Shown here: positions 1 through 12,086 of the stretch, in pieces
Layout of the letters: each line of letters starts with the position of its first letter
Numbering within the stretch: position 1 is the stretch's first letter
Assembly: GCA_035610835.1 (NCBI GenBank)
Contig: CM069449.1
Location: 7,648,542-7,712,541 of the forward strand
From: Ophiura sarsii
Taxonomy: Eukaryota; Echinodermata; Ophiuroidea; Amphilepidida; Ophiuridae
Length of the DNA stretch: 64,000 bases
Direction of reading: 5' to 3'
Position numbers and translations under genes: made by a program
Notes under the pieces: generated by a model
The model's database searches: none
What the model was told of the DNA's origin: nothing
The model's input: only the letters and a program-made list of their open reading frames with translations

Positions 1-2351
1 GTATGTCTCCCAGTCTGTACAAGGATTGAGAGTATAATGATAGGCAGCCAGCACATCATATCCGTAAGAACAATCAGTCCCATCTTGATAGCCATTTGAA
101 GTTCTTCTTTATGATTTTGATTTCTCGCAGCTTTTTTGACTGTTTGTCGGACAGTTATAAAGATTCCTACATAACAGAACAGTATTATACAAATACTAAT
201 AAGGTTTAAAATGCAAAATATTGCTATACCATAATAAACTCCTGGTTTGGTCCCAATGACAGTATCAAGCGTGTTATTTAATACATTAACAGGTTGGTAA
301 TTCTCATAATATACTTCAGTATCATATTGCCAGTATATTTTTCCAAATGTATTTCCTCTAGAGAGTGGGAGACCTGTACATACCTCAGAAATGTCATATA
401 GTTCAGGGTTGGTGTCTGTCAAGATAGTTGATGTGATGCTTAATACAATGGCAAATACCCAGAGCAAAGAAATGACTACCCTCGCCGATGTTGTGCTTAA
501 TCATTTACTGCTATACACATACCTGATTCCCATAAATCTATCTATGCTGATCACAGTAAGAAAAAATACAGATGCCTCACTCGATAAGATCGATAGAGTC
601 CCTGCAGCTTTGCAGGTAATACTTGATCGCCACGCTTCAGATGGGAAATAATTTCGATAATATAGATCAGCTGATGCTATAACAAGCATATAAAAGCCCA
701 TGACCAAATCTGACAGTGAGAGATTTGATATCAAAAACAACTGAACTTGATTTTGTCCTCGATTTTGTCGGCATCGATAGCACAAAACACTGATATTACT
801 AATAACTGCGAAAATACCTAATATCCACATGATGATTCTTTGAATTTGATTCGAAAGTAATCTACCACATGTCAGAAATTGTGAACGTGGGATTGTTGCA
901 GTGCAGTTTGCTGATTTTATAAAACAACAAGTACCAGCATTGTCCACCAACATCAGTGTGAAATTTTGGAATCCATTAAAAGAATTAAGGTTTGCTCTCT
1001 GTAGCATATTTGATCTTATGTCTACTAAGTCCAGGTAGTCAAATGAATTGTTCACAATATACATCATTGAGTCAAATTCATTAAAATAGTTTTGAGATAA
1101 ATCAAGATATTCTAGATTATTCATGTTCTGAAATACACCTTGTGGGAAAGTTGACAACTCATTTTTAGAGAGAGAAAGGTACCGCAAATCATTGTATTGT
1201 ACTGATGCGGATAGCTGAAACAAAAACAAATCATTGTGACTAAGATCAAGTAATTGAAGGCTAGGTGAAAGTAATATATGAGAAAATACCTTGATGTGAT
1301 TTTCTGACAAGAGTAACTGTAGGAGGCTAGATAGATCTCCAAACTGCTGCGGATGTAGTTCCACAATATTATTGTTTGACAGATTCAGATAGACGAGTCG
1401 TCCTTCAAACTGCTGAGAGTGCAGCTCTACAATATTATTGTTCGAAATAAATAAATACACCAGGCGTGGTAGTACCTTAAACTGATCAGGGTGCAGCTCC
1501 ACTAAATTATTGTTGGTCAGATATAAGTTACACAGGTATGCAAGTGCTTCAAACTGCCGTGGGTCTAGCTCCACAATATCATTGTTTGACAAATCTAACC
1601 ACCACATATAAATAGATGCCTCAAACTGCTTAGCGTGCAGCTCAACAATCCTATTGCTAGATAAATCCAACTCCCGCAGGTATATGACTCTTTCGAATAG
1701 ATTTGGATGCATCTCAACAATTTTATTGTTTGACAGATCTAAATAAGAGAGGAATATACACCCTTCAAAGAGTCGTGGGTGCAACTCTACAATATTATTG
1801 TTGGACAGACCTAAATATGACAGGAATAAACGTCCTTCAAAGAGCCTTGGGTGCAACTGAACAATATTATTGTTGGACAGATATAAACCTGACATCCGCT
1901 AGGATATGTTTTCAAACTGCTGAGGGTGCAGCTCCACAATATTATTGTTATAAAGATCTAACCGCCTCAGGCTTGTGAGTTCTGTGAACTGCCCAGGGTG
2001 AAGCTCCTCAATTTTATTGCCAGACAAAAATAACTTTACCAGGTTAGTCATCCAATTTGTAAATGCGTTCGATTAAATTCCATGTAAACCTGTGTCACTC
2101 CAAGAAAGCATCAAAATATCTGGTGGTAGGAATACCTGCACGGGTGATGTTCCATAAGGGCAGATGTGTGCTATATTCTGATTGCCTAATACACATATGC
2201 ACTCGGTGGGACATCGGAATCGTGTGGAGATAGTAGTAGTCAGTTCATCTGTTACTTCATTCCAAGCCAGACACCCATCAGTGCAATTTATAGGCTGATT
2301 ATATTTACCATAGACTACAGCAGTCAGCAGGATATAGGCAATACTTAACAT
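1..2351 (-). pseudogene. LRR-containing rhodopsin-type GPCR (LGR/relaxin-receptor-like), three in-frame stops, cut by window edge
   Basis: Cell-surface receptor type with a leucine-rich ectodomain for ligand binding and a seven-helix G-protein-coupling domain. One minus-strand frame reads, in order: a hydrophobic signal-like start (MLSIAYILLTAVVYG; Met at 2351); a Cys-rich N-cap (CPTECIC); about 14 LRRs of the type LDLSNNNIVELHPQQF from about 2050 to 1075; a Cys-containing hinge (DNAGTCCFI); TM1 near 770-830; TM2-TM3 ending in DRFMGIRY (DRY-like) near 530; TM4 near 420-490; TM5 near 160-240; and TM6 with CWLP near 10-85. TM7 lies off the window. The frame is broken only by nonsense codons: TAA 2073-2075, TAG 1899-1901, TGA 501-503. 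There are no frameshifts and no introns. Family assignment is firm and pseudogene status is likely. An assembly or allelic effect, or (unlikely) splicing around the stops, cannot be excluded. An upstream Met at 2504 is also in frame, but 2351 fits a signal peptide better. Confidence 0.85.
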
Positions 2352-2504
2352 AACTACTTCGAGTAGACATGATAACAGATTTTGGAAATGGTGTACTGTA
2401 GGTCCCACACTTGTTTCAAGTCTTTGACCGAATAAAACGCACCATTTGGTTACTATGGGAAATTTCATTTTACCGTGTAGTTGATACCTGTGACTACAGT
2501 ACAC

Positions 2505-2928
2505 GTTGTCCCAGATGGCAACCTGTCGTTGATGCCATTGTAAACATGAAACTGTGTTCTAACTAGTAAAGCTGACAAGTCGGTTATAATATTCAAGGAA
2601 TGTTTCTTAACTCTGTGTGTTTCAACCGTTTGCAAGCTCATCTGCTAGGATTCTGTTGACCATGGTAACGCGTTGTGAATATACTGATGTGCCAAATTGA
2701 GTTGTGCATGTAGGTTGCCTAGTGGAGATTCACTTTGTGCTAGAACATGTAAAAGGTATCATAATGAGGCCATTAGGCTTGGTATTTTAGCGTGTCAATA
2801 TCGCGATAATATATGCTGTAATTGGCAAAGAAAATATTGTTACCTGTGTACTGGACTGAAAACCTACATGCGAAAGCGAAATGTGATTTTTATTTTATCT
2901 TTATTTTGGAGTTGTGACTTTAGTATAA
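2505..2928. other. Sequence upstream of the GPCR pseudogene, no feature seen
   Basis: No coding signal, tandem repeat or TIR was recognised. It could contain the receptor's old promoter, but no clear motif supports that. Confidence 0.4.
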
Positions 2929-3010
2929 ATAGTCGGGTATGTAGAGGAGGGTTCACTTGCACCCCCATCAGTACTAAACCAAACCAACTTTTGGGGTATC
3001 TTTTAGGGGC
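2929..3010. repeat. End fragment of the TAGTCGGGTAT MITE family
   Basis: It starts with ATAGTCGGGTATGTAGAGG and continues with a C-rich stretch and AAACCAA. This resembles the end of the intact copy at 40454-40652 and a fragment at 21598-21690. Only one end is present. Confidence 0.6.
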
Positions 3011-3064
3011 CTTAAACACATTTTAGATGTTAACAGTGAAAAAAAACCCGCGATGCTCTCCAGA

Positions 3065-3235
3065 TATTCAAGATGGCGTCCAAAATGGCCGCCCAAACTG
3101 GTCAAATCTCATAAAATGACATATAGCAATCAAACTGTAGTTTTGATAGTGGGATGTATGTATTAGTCCACTAGACAGTCATATCCAGAACTTTTGATTT
3201 GTTAACACGCCTAAATCTAAGATGGTGATGATGAT
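3065..3235. repeat. Isolated unit of the AAGATGGCCGCC satellite/fold-back family
   Basis: It contains AAGATGGCGTCCAAAATGG and then the block with GTGGGATGTATG, CCACTAGA and TCATATCCAGAACTTTTGAT. The same order occurs at 21730-21900 inside the large fold-back. Confidence 0.75.
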
Positions 3236-3561
3236 AAAATCAGCTGCGAAGTCTGTTTACGATAATTATTTATTCATGCTCTATTACAACCCACGATTTC
3301 CAAAATCTTACACGAGTTCGTTTTTAGTTTTTAAGGGTTTAAAAAGCTCAGACATTTTCGGTCTGAAAATATAAGTTTGGAAATGTTTGTCCTACGATAT
3401 TGGGTAAAAATTGCGTAAAGATATGCGTATAATAGACATCACGCAAAATGACACTTGTTGTATAGCTTATGTCAGGCAATGACATTTTTGGTATTGTGAT
3501 CAATTATGATGGGCATCGTGTACGCCATTATTCAGGCTATTATGCCATTATGTTCTTCGGA

Positions 3562-3661
3562 TGCGGGGGAGGGGGAGGGGGAGGGGAGGAGAGAAGAAGG
3601 AGAGAGGGGAGGATGAAGGGAGGAGTAGGAGGAGGAGTAGGAGGAGGGGAGGAAAAGTAGA
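3562..3661. repeat. Purine-only (GGGGGA/GGAGGA) microsatellite
   Basis: About 95 bases of almost pure G and A with GGAGGA runs. Any reading frame through it is low-complexity Gly/Glu/Arg and is not a gene. Confidence 0.8.
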
Positions 3662-3844
3662 GGCCGGGAGCTTTTATTGGTGTCTCTCACTTTATCTCTA
3701 GGTCTCTGAACATGTGAGTGTTTTATAACAAAAGTAAATATTGAAGGAGAGTTTTAGGTCATTCAGGCAAGTTAAAACCCAACAGCTCGGCCCTCTGAAT
3801 CCCCGCCAACGGCATTCATACGGAAAATAAATATTGAATTGAAT

Positions 3845-4735
3845 TGAATTTTAGTGAAAAACTAGACATTTTACGCATTTCACGCGAGTAAGATTCTATG
3901 TTGCTTTATTCAAGTTATAAACAGATGGCTTAAGGGACGTTTTTATGGACCATTTTAGTTTTAAAAAAGCTGACAGTTTGTACGCGTAAATTATTCAAGC
4001 TTAAAACATGATGGCTCAGGAATGTTTTCAGGAGCTTTTTAGTGTTAAAATAACATGTTTCATGAACGTTTTCTGGACCATTTTAGTTAGAAAACTAGAC
4101 ATTTGCGCGTTTCGAGCTAATTGGTTTCGTTGTTTTATTATTCAAGCTAAAACATAATTGCCTTATTAACGTTTTACAGGACCATTTTAGTGTTGAAATA
4201 ACCAGTTTTTGTGCGCTACGCACAAATTAATTTTAATGTTTTATTATTCAAGCTTAAAGGGACAATAAGAGATGTGTTGGAGGTTGCGCCCTCAATTATG
4301 ATAACAACTGGGATTGGTATATTTTCAAAATTGTATTACATGTATGAACTTACACCTATAAAGATTAAGAAAAATCAGCCCTCTTTGTACAACAACACGT
4401 CGATTCAAAAATGCTGATCGAGCCGCGATCAGCATTTTACGTTAGACAGTGTCCCCCTGCAGCACGCTTGATAAATAAAGCGAACCATATTTACATAGAG
4501 GGCGTTTTTAAGAAAAGGTTTAATAGTTAGTGATGGTATTGTTTTAATCAAGTTTTGCTGTGTTTTGTGAGTAAAAAAAACACTAATGATAACGTTCATC
4601 TCTAAGTTAATTATTTAAAATTAAAAAAATCTTAAACACTACTTTGTGGCCCTTTAACAAAATTGCTTCAGGAACGTTTTCAGGACCATTTCAGTGTTAA
4701 AATAACCAATTTCTTATTCAAGCAGGGACTTAAAT
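3845..4735. repeat. Degenerate tandem repeat, about 115-130 bp unit, interrupted by a MITE
   Basis: Repeated blocks in the same order: AAACTAGACATTT, cgcg-rich spacer, TTATTCAAGCTTAAAACAT, GG(A/C)ACGTTTT, GGACCATTTTAGT. At least three copies lie left of 4254, and a last piece (CAGGAACGTTTTCAGGACC) lies right of 4657. The interruption is the TTAA-flanked element at 4258-4653. A related, inverted stretch occurs at about 46275-46470. Confidence 0.7.
4258..4653. mobile_element. TTAA-flanked MITE, AGGG termini (copy 1)
   Basis: 396 bp flanked by TTAA on both sides (4254-4257 and 4654-4657), with inverted ends AGGGACAATAAG and CTTTGTGGCCCT. TTAA target duplication is the hallmark of the piggyBac superfamily. 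The element has no coding capacity. A second, inverted copy at 17954-19167 shares the interior: GAGGGCGCAACCTCC on one strand, a hairpin around TGCTGATCG, AACACGTCGATTC, and GGGCGTTTTT. The uninterrupted tandem unit nearby (CAAGCTTAAAACATAATTG) shows the empty target. Confidence 0.85.
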
Positions 4736-6829
4736 TTTGTAAGTGCTGTAATTATTGAACTATGACTCAAATGTATATAAAAGTATCCATTTTTGGAAAG
4801 GAAATGGATCAGCGAATCCAAATTTGACATCAATTTTGATCCAAAAAGTGTTGACCCGTTTTTTTTGGACAAAGCTAACAAAAATAATTTTGAGTATATA
4901 ATGCCCAAAACTTGATGATGATATAAAGACATTAACTTAGACACTTTTTTTTCTCATAAAACTAAGTAAAAATAAAATAATAAAAATAAGTTTTTCGGAC
5001 TGCTGCACACATGTGTGGTCAAGATGTTGCCAAGAATAGTTCGCAACTTTTAAAATGTCATATTACGTTCGTGAATGTGTAAACTTCTTAATAAAACAAA
5101 AACTATGCTTCAAAAACCGGTCAAAATATTCCCAACATTTCAAACTGCAATCGGATTTAGAGACTATACCAACCCTGCACGATCGGCCGCGGAAGCTTAT
5201 GTATACCGATATCGGTTTGTCTACCGATATGCGATTCACCCCAAACCCCCTTTTATTGAAACATAGTAATTTGCTCCATACGCAGTTCTAACAACTAATG
5301 TTTCGATCTAAAAAAAAACCCTAACCCAAATTAAAAGAATAAATATTGGCAGAATATTAGCGAAAATAAAGATGTTATAACAGAGTGACATCCATTTCCA
5401 TGTGTAATGTCTTATTATTTGAAAGGGAAGCACAACAGCGCCCCTCTACTATCACTGTCATGGTACAATGTTGACAACGTTGATTATCTTATCGACGAAT
5501 GTTGGCGCTCAAGTTCATCCTACTTATTATTTGAAAACCTGTTTTATCGAGATTTGTTTACATAGTTTGAGGCTCGCAATGATTTAGTATGACAAATATA
5601 CAATTAAAGATTAAAGAACTGTCTAAATCCCATAGGAATTATTAAAAGTTTAACAAATGGTAATCTTATAATATACAACATGTTAGTTTGTTACTGCTTA
5701 TTTTACAGTCAATTTATTTCATGTCTTCAAAAATAACGTTATGTCTCTTCTTAAATCATCATTAATTATCAACCCCATAACCATCTTCATCAGAGTCCTA
5801 TAGACGATGTCACCCTCACATCAGCAAAGCAAACAATAAGAATGCTTGCCAATGTGCGTGCGAATTGCTTGCCAAACAAAAGCTTGCCTGCCGGTGTGCG
5901 CGCATCCGAAGGTGGTGTCCAAGAGGGGGTGTCCATTTCAAACAATACACTCAACCAAGCTAGTCATCTATAACAACAGCAGTCAATACAATTATAGTCA
6001 ATGCATGTTACCTCATGCATGGAATGGAACCGGCCACTTAACATTGTTGATCAACATGAGGTGACATGGTCTATAGCTAGCTGTCAATGTCATCAATATC
6101 ATTATGAATTGGCCAATCTCTGTTGTCACATGACCGACATAAGCATAGTTTCGTATAATATTTGGAATGCCTAGATATACACAGGATGTTAAATCTGTTA
6201 CTCCAACTTTGGACTTCGACATCTTGGATACGAAAGTGAAAAGTCTTTCTTCAGATGTGTCTATGATCATCCAGTCATATACATGTCAATGAGATGGTTT
6301 GTATGATGCTGTATTGACGGCGACTTGATTGTTGGCTCGTTACATTATGCTTATGCAATGCATCTTGATTTAAGTTGATTCCAGGGGCATCGCATTAAGT
6401 TTCTGCTCTAGTTGCGGAAGAGAACATTGCATACCTTGCGCTGTTAACAGCGTAGTTTTCTTGCAGAGTATCACATGGCTGGACAAAGATTAATACGTGG
6501 ATCTTCATTGTAAAATATTTTGAATGCCTTTATCACATTATTTCCTGAACTTAGTAATTCGTCTAGATTTCCTTATTCTTGAGTACAGGTGTATTTTATT
6601 AGCTGCTGGTTTTGACCTGGTAAGACAGCTTGTGTTATGTTTGTGACAACTTACTGCAACTTACTTACTAACTTTACTGCCAGTCAACTTGTATACCATC
6701 TGCAAGTTCGCAATAGGTAGGTCTTTTACAATTTACGACCATTGTCCCTCACATCATGATCTGCTGCAGATAATATATTCTTACTTGGCAAGTATTTTCC
6801 TCTCTGTTATAATATGGTAAACATGCAAC
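4736..6829. other. Intergenic, no gene recognised
   Basis: AT-rich sequence with only short, unsupported reading frames. No tandem array, long inverted repeat or RNA gene was recognised by eye. Confidence 0.45.
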
Positions 6830-7015
6830 CAATATCGTTTAAGTGGGACGATGTTAATTTATATGGATAATCTCGCTAGTTACTATTCTGATCTTTTGCT
6901 CTCAAAATTACATCGCTAGTAATTTACGCTGCAGTTAGGGAATACGTACAAGCGAGGTAGCTTACCTCTCTAGTTAGTTAGGCCTACGCCAATTTGGTGC
7001 ACTCGGCCAATAGTG
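6830..7015. repeat. Solo end of the CGGCCGAGTGCACCAA transposon family
   Basis: It matches the right end of the complete element at 28175-29399: GGGACGATG, CTCGCTAGTTACTAT, TTACATCG, GAGGTAGCTTACCTC, then TTTGGTGCACTCGGCC. The other end is not present nearby, so it is a truncated copy. Confidence 0.7.
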
Positions 7016-7095
7016 TAATTTGTCATTCCATCGTGTTACCCAGTGGTCTAGCCCTCGTTGCATAAATGCCCTTATGTGAATTGACAACACACATA

Positions 7096-8441
7096 CAAGG
7101 GGCAGTCAATAAATAATGTAAGTGATCATGGTATGGGATGCATGGGTGATTCTATTGAGGGGATAATGTGATCAATACAAAGTATGAACCTTTGTCTTTC
7201 AAACAATACAGTTTTGAATTTTTAAGTGTGAACTATGACGTCATAGCATTGTCTCAAAGTAAGTACACTTGGGACACTGCTAAATCAGTTATTTGGCGGG
7301 AAATTTGAATTGTTTTTATGAAACACGTGGTAAGAAGATTGCATAACATGACATCAGAAGCAGGTAAATCCCGATTTTGTTCGCATAAATATGATACAAA
7401 AGACAATAACGTTAATCCCTGTGTAATTTGGAATGTGTAGTATAAGAGGAAAAGGTAAGGAGAAGCAATTGAATAAAAGGTATACAAATATCAGTATTTC
7501 AAATAGCTAATTTTCATTTAAAAATGCCCAGTCAGTGAATCACTAATATTGCGGAAAATCAAACAATTTAGGAAAAATTCAAGCAATTAACCAGTTTGGA
7601 AGATTCCGTATGATAGTTAACTAATTATCTGAACTTATTCGCATGAAACCTGCAGAAAAAAATGCGCATGCGCAGATAATTTTGAAACGGGCCCAAAATG
7701 GCTAAAATCATGAAATTTACCAGATAAAAGCTTACTGTGCCTTCAAATTCTAATCAGAATGCTTAAATCAATGTGTAAAAATATTGTGATAGTCAAAATG
7801 AAGATATACATGAATGTATCAATCAAAGATGGCTGCCACAACCTCTCTTATTACTGTTATCTTTAGAGCTACTAGATATGTATTGTGTAAGCAATCGTCA
7901 TATAATTTCAATGGTTTGAGGAAATTTTATGAACAGCTCCTTTTGAAATCCCCACTATTATTGCTTTACATCCCACAACAATGTATTACATTATAATCCC
8001 TCCATTGTTCTTTATCCTTTGTTGTTTTCTAAGGTATATTATTGCGGATTTTTCTAAATAAAAGCGTGGTCCCTTCTTGTTCGTATTAAGGCATTCAGAT
8101 CTAAAAAGAGTCAAACATAGATAAGTGTGTATTCTAACTATGTGCCAAGTGTTATCTGTTTTTATGCTTGCATTTCCGAGATATATGCAATTGTATTAAT
8201 CAACCCATATTCAACATATTACATATCCAGCCAAATAATTGACAGATTTCAGCCAGTGTCTGAAAACCTATTGTGTTTATGTTAATGACGTTACATAATC
8301 AAAGGTATCTAACAATCCAAAAGTGTATTGTTTGAAAGAAGACAAAGGTTCATACTTTGTATTGATCACATTATCCCCTCAATAGAATCACTCATGCATC
8401 CCATACCATGATCACTTTCATTATTTATTGACTGCCCCTCG
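7096..8441. mobile_element. Mariner-like non-autonomous element, about 125-bp TIRs, TA flanks
   Basis: Inverted termini start with C(A/G)AGGGGCAGTCAATAAATA and remain about 95% identical for roughly 125 bp on each side. TA flanks both ends (7094-7095, 8442-8443). TA target duplication together with a CGAGGG-type terminus points to Tc1/mariner. The 1.1-kb interior shows no transposase. Confidence 0.85.
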
Positions 8442-8443
8442 TA

Positions 8444-9650
8444 TATCAATCATGACTTTAAAATTAACTTAACTTTCCAGCCGATTAAAAAATATGTGTG
8501 GCAACCAATGAATAATATGCAGACGACTTGTTTACGTTTGAAGAGATTCCCCTTTTGCTGTTGTTGCGCTGAGCGGACGTCGTATACAAACGGTGGTGGA
8601 ATCAATTTATTGATTAGGCTATACCGGGTTGGACCTACAACTAGATTTGTAGACATTTCAGAGAAAGCTTTAAGGAGAATCACGCTCAATGTGGTAAATC
8701 AAATACCATTTTGATAAATAGACCTTAATGTTACATTTTTGTTGTTGTTGTTGAATCTCTGATAATTAAAACGAGATGTCATGCCAAATATTGCGATGTT
8801 ACGATATAGCAGTATTGCACAAACATATTCATAACGATTAGTTAAGTACGCACTTGTAAATTTAACGCAGACATTTTAAAGAGATGAAATCAAATCAAGT
8901 TCGTGCGAAATAATAATGTCCAAATTAATTTAGTCAACATTTTGTTGACACTTTATCTCAGTAATTGCACACAAAACGAATTCGTATCAATCAAGGAATG
9001 TGAAAGATGTTTTCATAACTTTTTAATCGCACTAATACCAATAAATGGAGGCTATTTAACACAACATGGGACATGTGTGTAATGGTCTGGAGCTGGATTC
9101 AATATGTCAGATCTTTCTTCAACATGTTCAACTTTTACTTTCATAGTGGTAATATGAACTGAAAAGAACATATCTTCCGTTTGGAATAAACCAATTTGAA
9201 TTTTAAAAAAAATAGGTTACAGCTAACAATATTTTCTTTCTGTGCATTTCATAATTCGTGTTTGAACTGGTTTAAAACATTGGTGAAATCGGGATCAGAA
9301 TAATTATGTTGACTCTCCCTGTACACTTCGCGAAATGTTAATCCAAGAGAAACAAAATGAAATAATAGGTCTAGCTGTTGCGTATTAGTATTTGCCTGCA
9401 GGTCTCAAGCAGCTTAAAAGTAATCACTTTTATTTATAGATTTCAGAAAAAAAGATTGTTAAGAAGCAATTACTGATGTGTTTTAGTTATTCAGCTCATT
9501 AGTGTAAGAGTTGCCAACACTGATCAATAACTCATGCTAATATATTAGAACACTTACAAGATAGTGTGGAATGGTCTGCGTGATATGTATAGGGGAAAAG
9601 AAAGATTATTGTTGACTGCGATAGTATTTACTCACCCTTACTGTGACAAT
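8444..9650. other. Intergenic, no gene recognised
   Basis: No feature beyond AT-rich sequence and a short TTGTTG run near 8740 was recognised. Confidence 0.4.
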
Positions 9651-10007
9651 CTTAAAGGGGCGTGTACATCTCAAGTGTTTGTCCTGGACAAAAATCACAT
9701 GACTCGCTTCGCTCCCAAGTCCTCGCGTGCCCGGCAAAAAGCCCATGATGCAATACTAAGTCGTAAAAGATGTGCACATAAATCGACAAAATGCTGTACG
9801 AACGAAATATAATATATCTAGAATTGTTTCAAAAAGTAGTGTTATTCGTTACATTTAAATCAGAATTACATTCTTAAACAACTTTTGAGCGAGAAACTAT
9901 TTTAAAACTGCAAAGATTAAGAAATATAAAGCATTTTAAACATCTAATTTAGAGAAGAGGGGATATGTTGAACCATATTAATTTTGTTTGTTAATGCGTT
10001 CACATAG

Positions 10008-10080
10008 CGCATAGTTGGCTCAGCGGTAGAGCATTGGACTAGTAAACCGGAGGTCGTGGGTTCGAATCCTATCACAGCTT
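10008..10080 (+). pseudogene. tRNA-like (Pol III box) sequence, Thr-AGT-type loop
   Basis: It has an A-box-like TTGGCTCAGCGGTAGAGC with a pairing D stem (GCTC/GAGC), an anticodon-type loop CTAGTAA (AGT), and a B-box GGGTTCGAATCC with a near-complete T stem. The acceptor stem does not pair, so this is a tRNA relic or SINE head, not a working tRNA gene. It sits about 350 bp inside the left arm of the 9656-15006 element. Confidence 0.6.
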
Positions 10081-10587
10081 GACATTTAATTTTAATCGTT
10101 TATATACATTTTTTTAAATTAGTTTTCGATATTGTTTATCATTTCGTATAATTATTCATTATTGTTCCATTATAGTTTATTTTGGAATGTGGAATTATTT
10201 ACGATTTCATTTTAATTTTCCACTGACTGTTTAGTGTGCATGGCATCATGAAAGGTGACATGTACCGCGGTATACCACCGCACTGTCCTACTCCTATTCA
10301 AGGTAGGCCAATACAATAGAAACTCGTTGTGTGTTATTATCGATTGAGCTAAACTTGTAAAGTAAATGTAAAGTATTATTATTATTGAAATAATGTTTAT
10401 AAACCACCATTTGTAGTTTCTGAGAAATATTTTTAAAACTAGCTAGGACGGTTCACGGATTTCGCGGCTCGAAAAGGATGTTTGAATTTGATCTCAATAT
10501 AATATAATCCAAGCTGCTATAGGCAAAAGCTAATACAGATGACCCTGCAGCTATTTCGTGAAAAGCTATACAGCCGATGATCCGGCA

Positions 10588-10650
10588 GCAACCCTTACCC
10601 TAATCCTAACCCCAACCCTAACTCTAACTCTTACCCTAACCCTAAGGCCA
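10588..10650. repeat. Telomere-like CCCTAA interstitial repeat
   Basis: Degenerate run of CCCTAACCC and CTCTAACTC units. The TTAGGG-type motif is the common metazoan telomere repeat; here it is internal. Confidence 0.75.
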
Positions 10651-11444
10651 ACAAAAGGAAGGGTCGGTAGGTCGGATTTGTTAAAAGATCTTGGGGTTTT
10701 TTATACGGATATTGTATTTGGGAATTTAAATTCGGCATGGATACTGTGAATTAAAGTCCAAACACAAAACACATCGCTTTGACAGTATAGAACTCTTGTT
10801 CATGAGTTTGCGACATTGCTGCTTTACTCTCGGCCACCTTCACACTGCTGATTTCGATCTCCAATATTGTCGAATTGGTTGCAACACTGCAAACTCGGTC
10901 AAATATCATTTTTGTACCAAGTTTGCAACGCGCAGATACCGTGTAGGTCGCCGCCATTGTTACAGAAAGCGAAAGAACGTTGTGTTGAAGTTTTGTTAGA
11001 AATATATACGTGAGAGTATTACTAAACCTATTTTTCCTGTACTAACTACCCCCAACTTTTTATACTATGTTGAAATTAATATTCATGCCGTTGAGCAACA
11101 TTTTGGAACAAATATTAACCGTAACTAGATTTCTTCATATTTTCTTACAATATAAAAAATGACATCACTTGCACGTGCGAACAATTTTCATTTAGTCCTT
11201 TTAATAGTCCCCGCGGGTGCCAAGTTCACGCAATAAACATCATGTTACACGAGATTGCGCATTGGGGGATGGTGTTATAAAGACCAGATTGAATGTCATA
11301 CGAAATCAGGAATAAAACGGTCCGTTTGGCCGTTCAAATTGCTAAAAATGTTGTTTTAAAAAAATAATCGGAAATAAAAAAGAATACGGTCGGCACCATG
11401 GTACACGGTCGGTCGGACGTGGACAAACAAACCATTTATTTTTC

Positions 11445-12086
11445 TTGGCCTAACCCTACCTTACCCTAACCCTAAACCTAAGGGAGCAGTTCCATTTGTA
11501 CGCGATAAAAATTGCGAGAATGTTCCGGGGCCCGATGAGTTTTTTATCAGGCCCCGATGAGATTTTTATCGCGTACAGTTGCGAGAAGCAAAGGATTATT
11601 TATCGAGTAGCGTATTACCGCTTGTTTAAATATAACGAAAGATAAGTGGTCGGTATGTAAATAGAGCTTCGGGCTATTTATTCTAGTTGTAAGGTACAAA
11701 TTCAGCATTTCATGTTTTTAGAGATAATGTTATTGATTATGGATGTTTAACGTAAATTGTATTATCCTCGTGTATTTGCTAAACAATGTCCCGCTCTATT
11801 TGCTAAACATACCCCAGGGTATGGCAGAGGCCTCGTATCGGGCCGGATGTCTATTTTATCGGGGCCTGATGACTATTTTATCGCAAATCAACTTGAAAAA
11901 CATCGGGTCCAAAACATATCAGGCCCCGATACAGTCGCGATAAATGTATCGCGTATAAATGGAACTGCTCCCTAACTAACCATAAGGCTAACCCTAACCC
12001 TAACCCTTACCCTTACCCTTACCCTTACCCTTATTCTTACCTTACCCTGACCATAACCCTCCCTAACCATTACCCTTACCCTAACC
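11445..12086. repeat. Interstitial telomere-like array split by a MITE
   Basis: CCCTAACC-type units at 11447-11481 and again at 11973-12086, where CCCTTA variants dominate. The array is continuous if the MITE at 11482-11972 is removed. Confidence 0.75.
11482..11972. mobile_element. Harbinger-like MITE with TAA target duplication
   Basis: 491 bp with inverted ends GGGAGCAGTTCCATTT and flanking TAA on both sides (11479-11481, 11973-11975). A 3-bp TWA duplication is typical of PIF/Harbinger. Sub-repeats GGCCCCGATGA and TATCGCG occur in both orientations inside. Confidence 0.8.

Noticed and set aside
10008..10080. Functional tRNA-Thr gene
   Set aside because: The acceptor stem does not pair and the anticodon stem has a mismatch; it is kept as a tRNA-like relic only.
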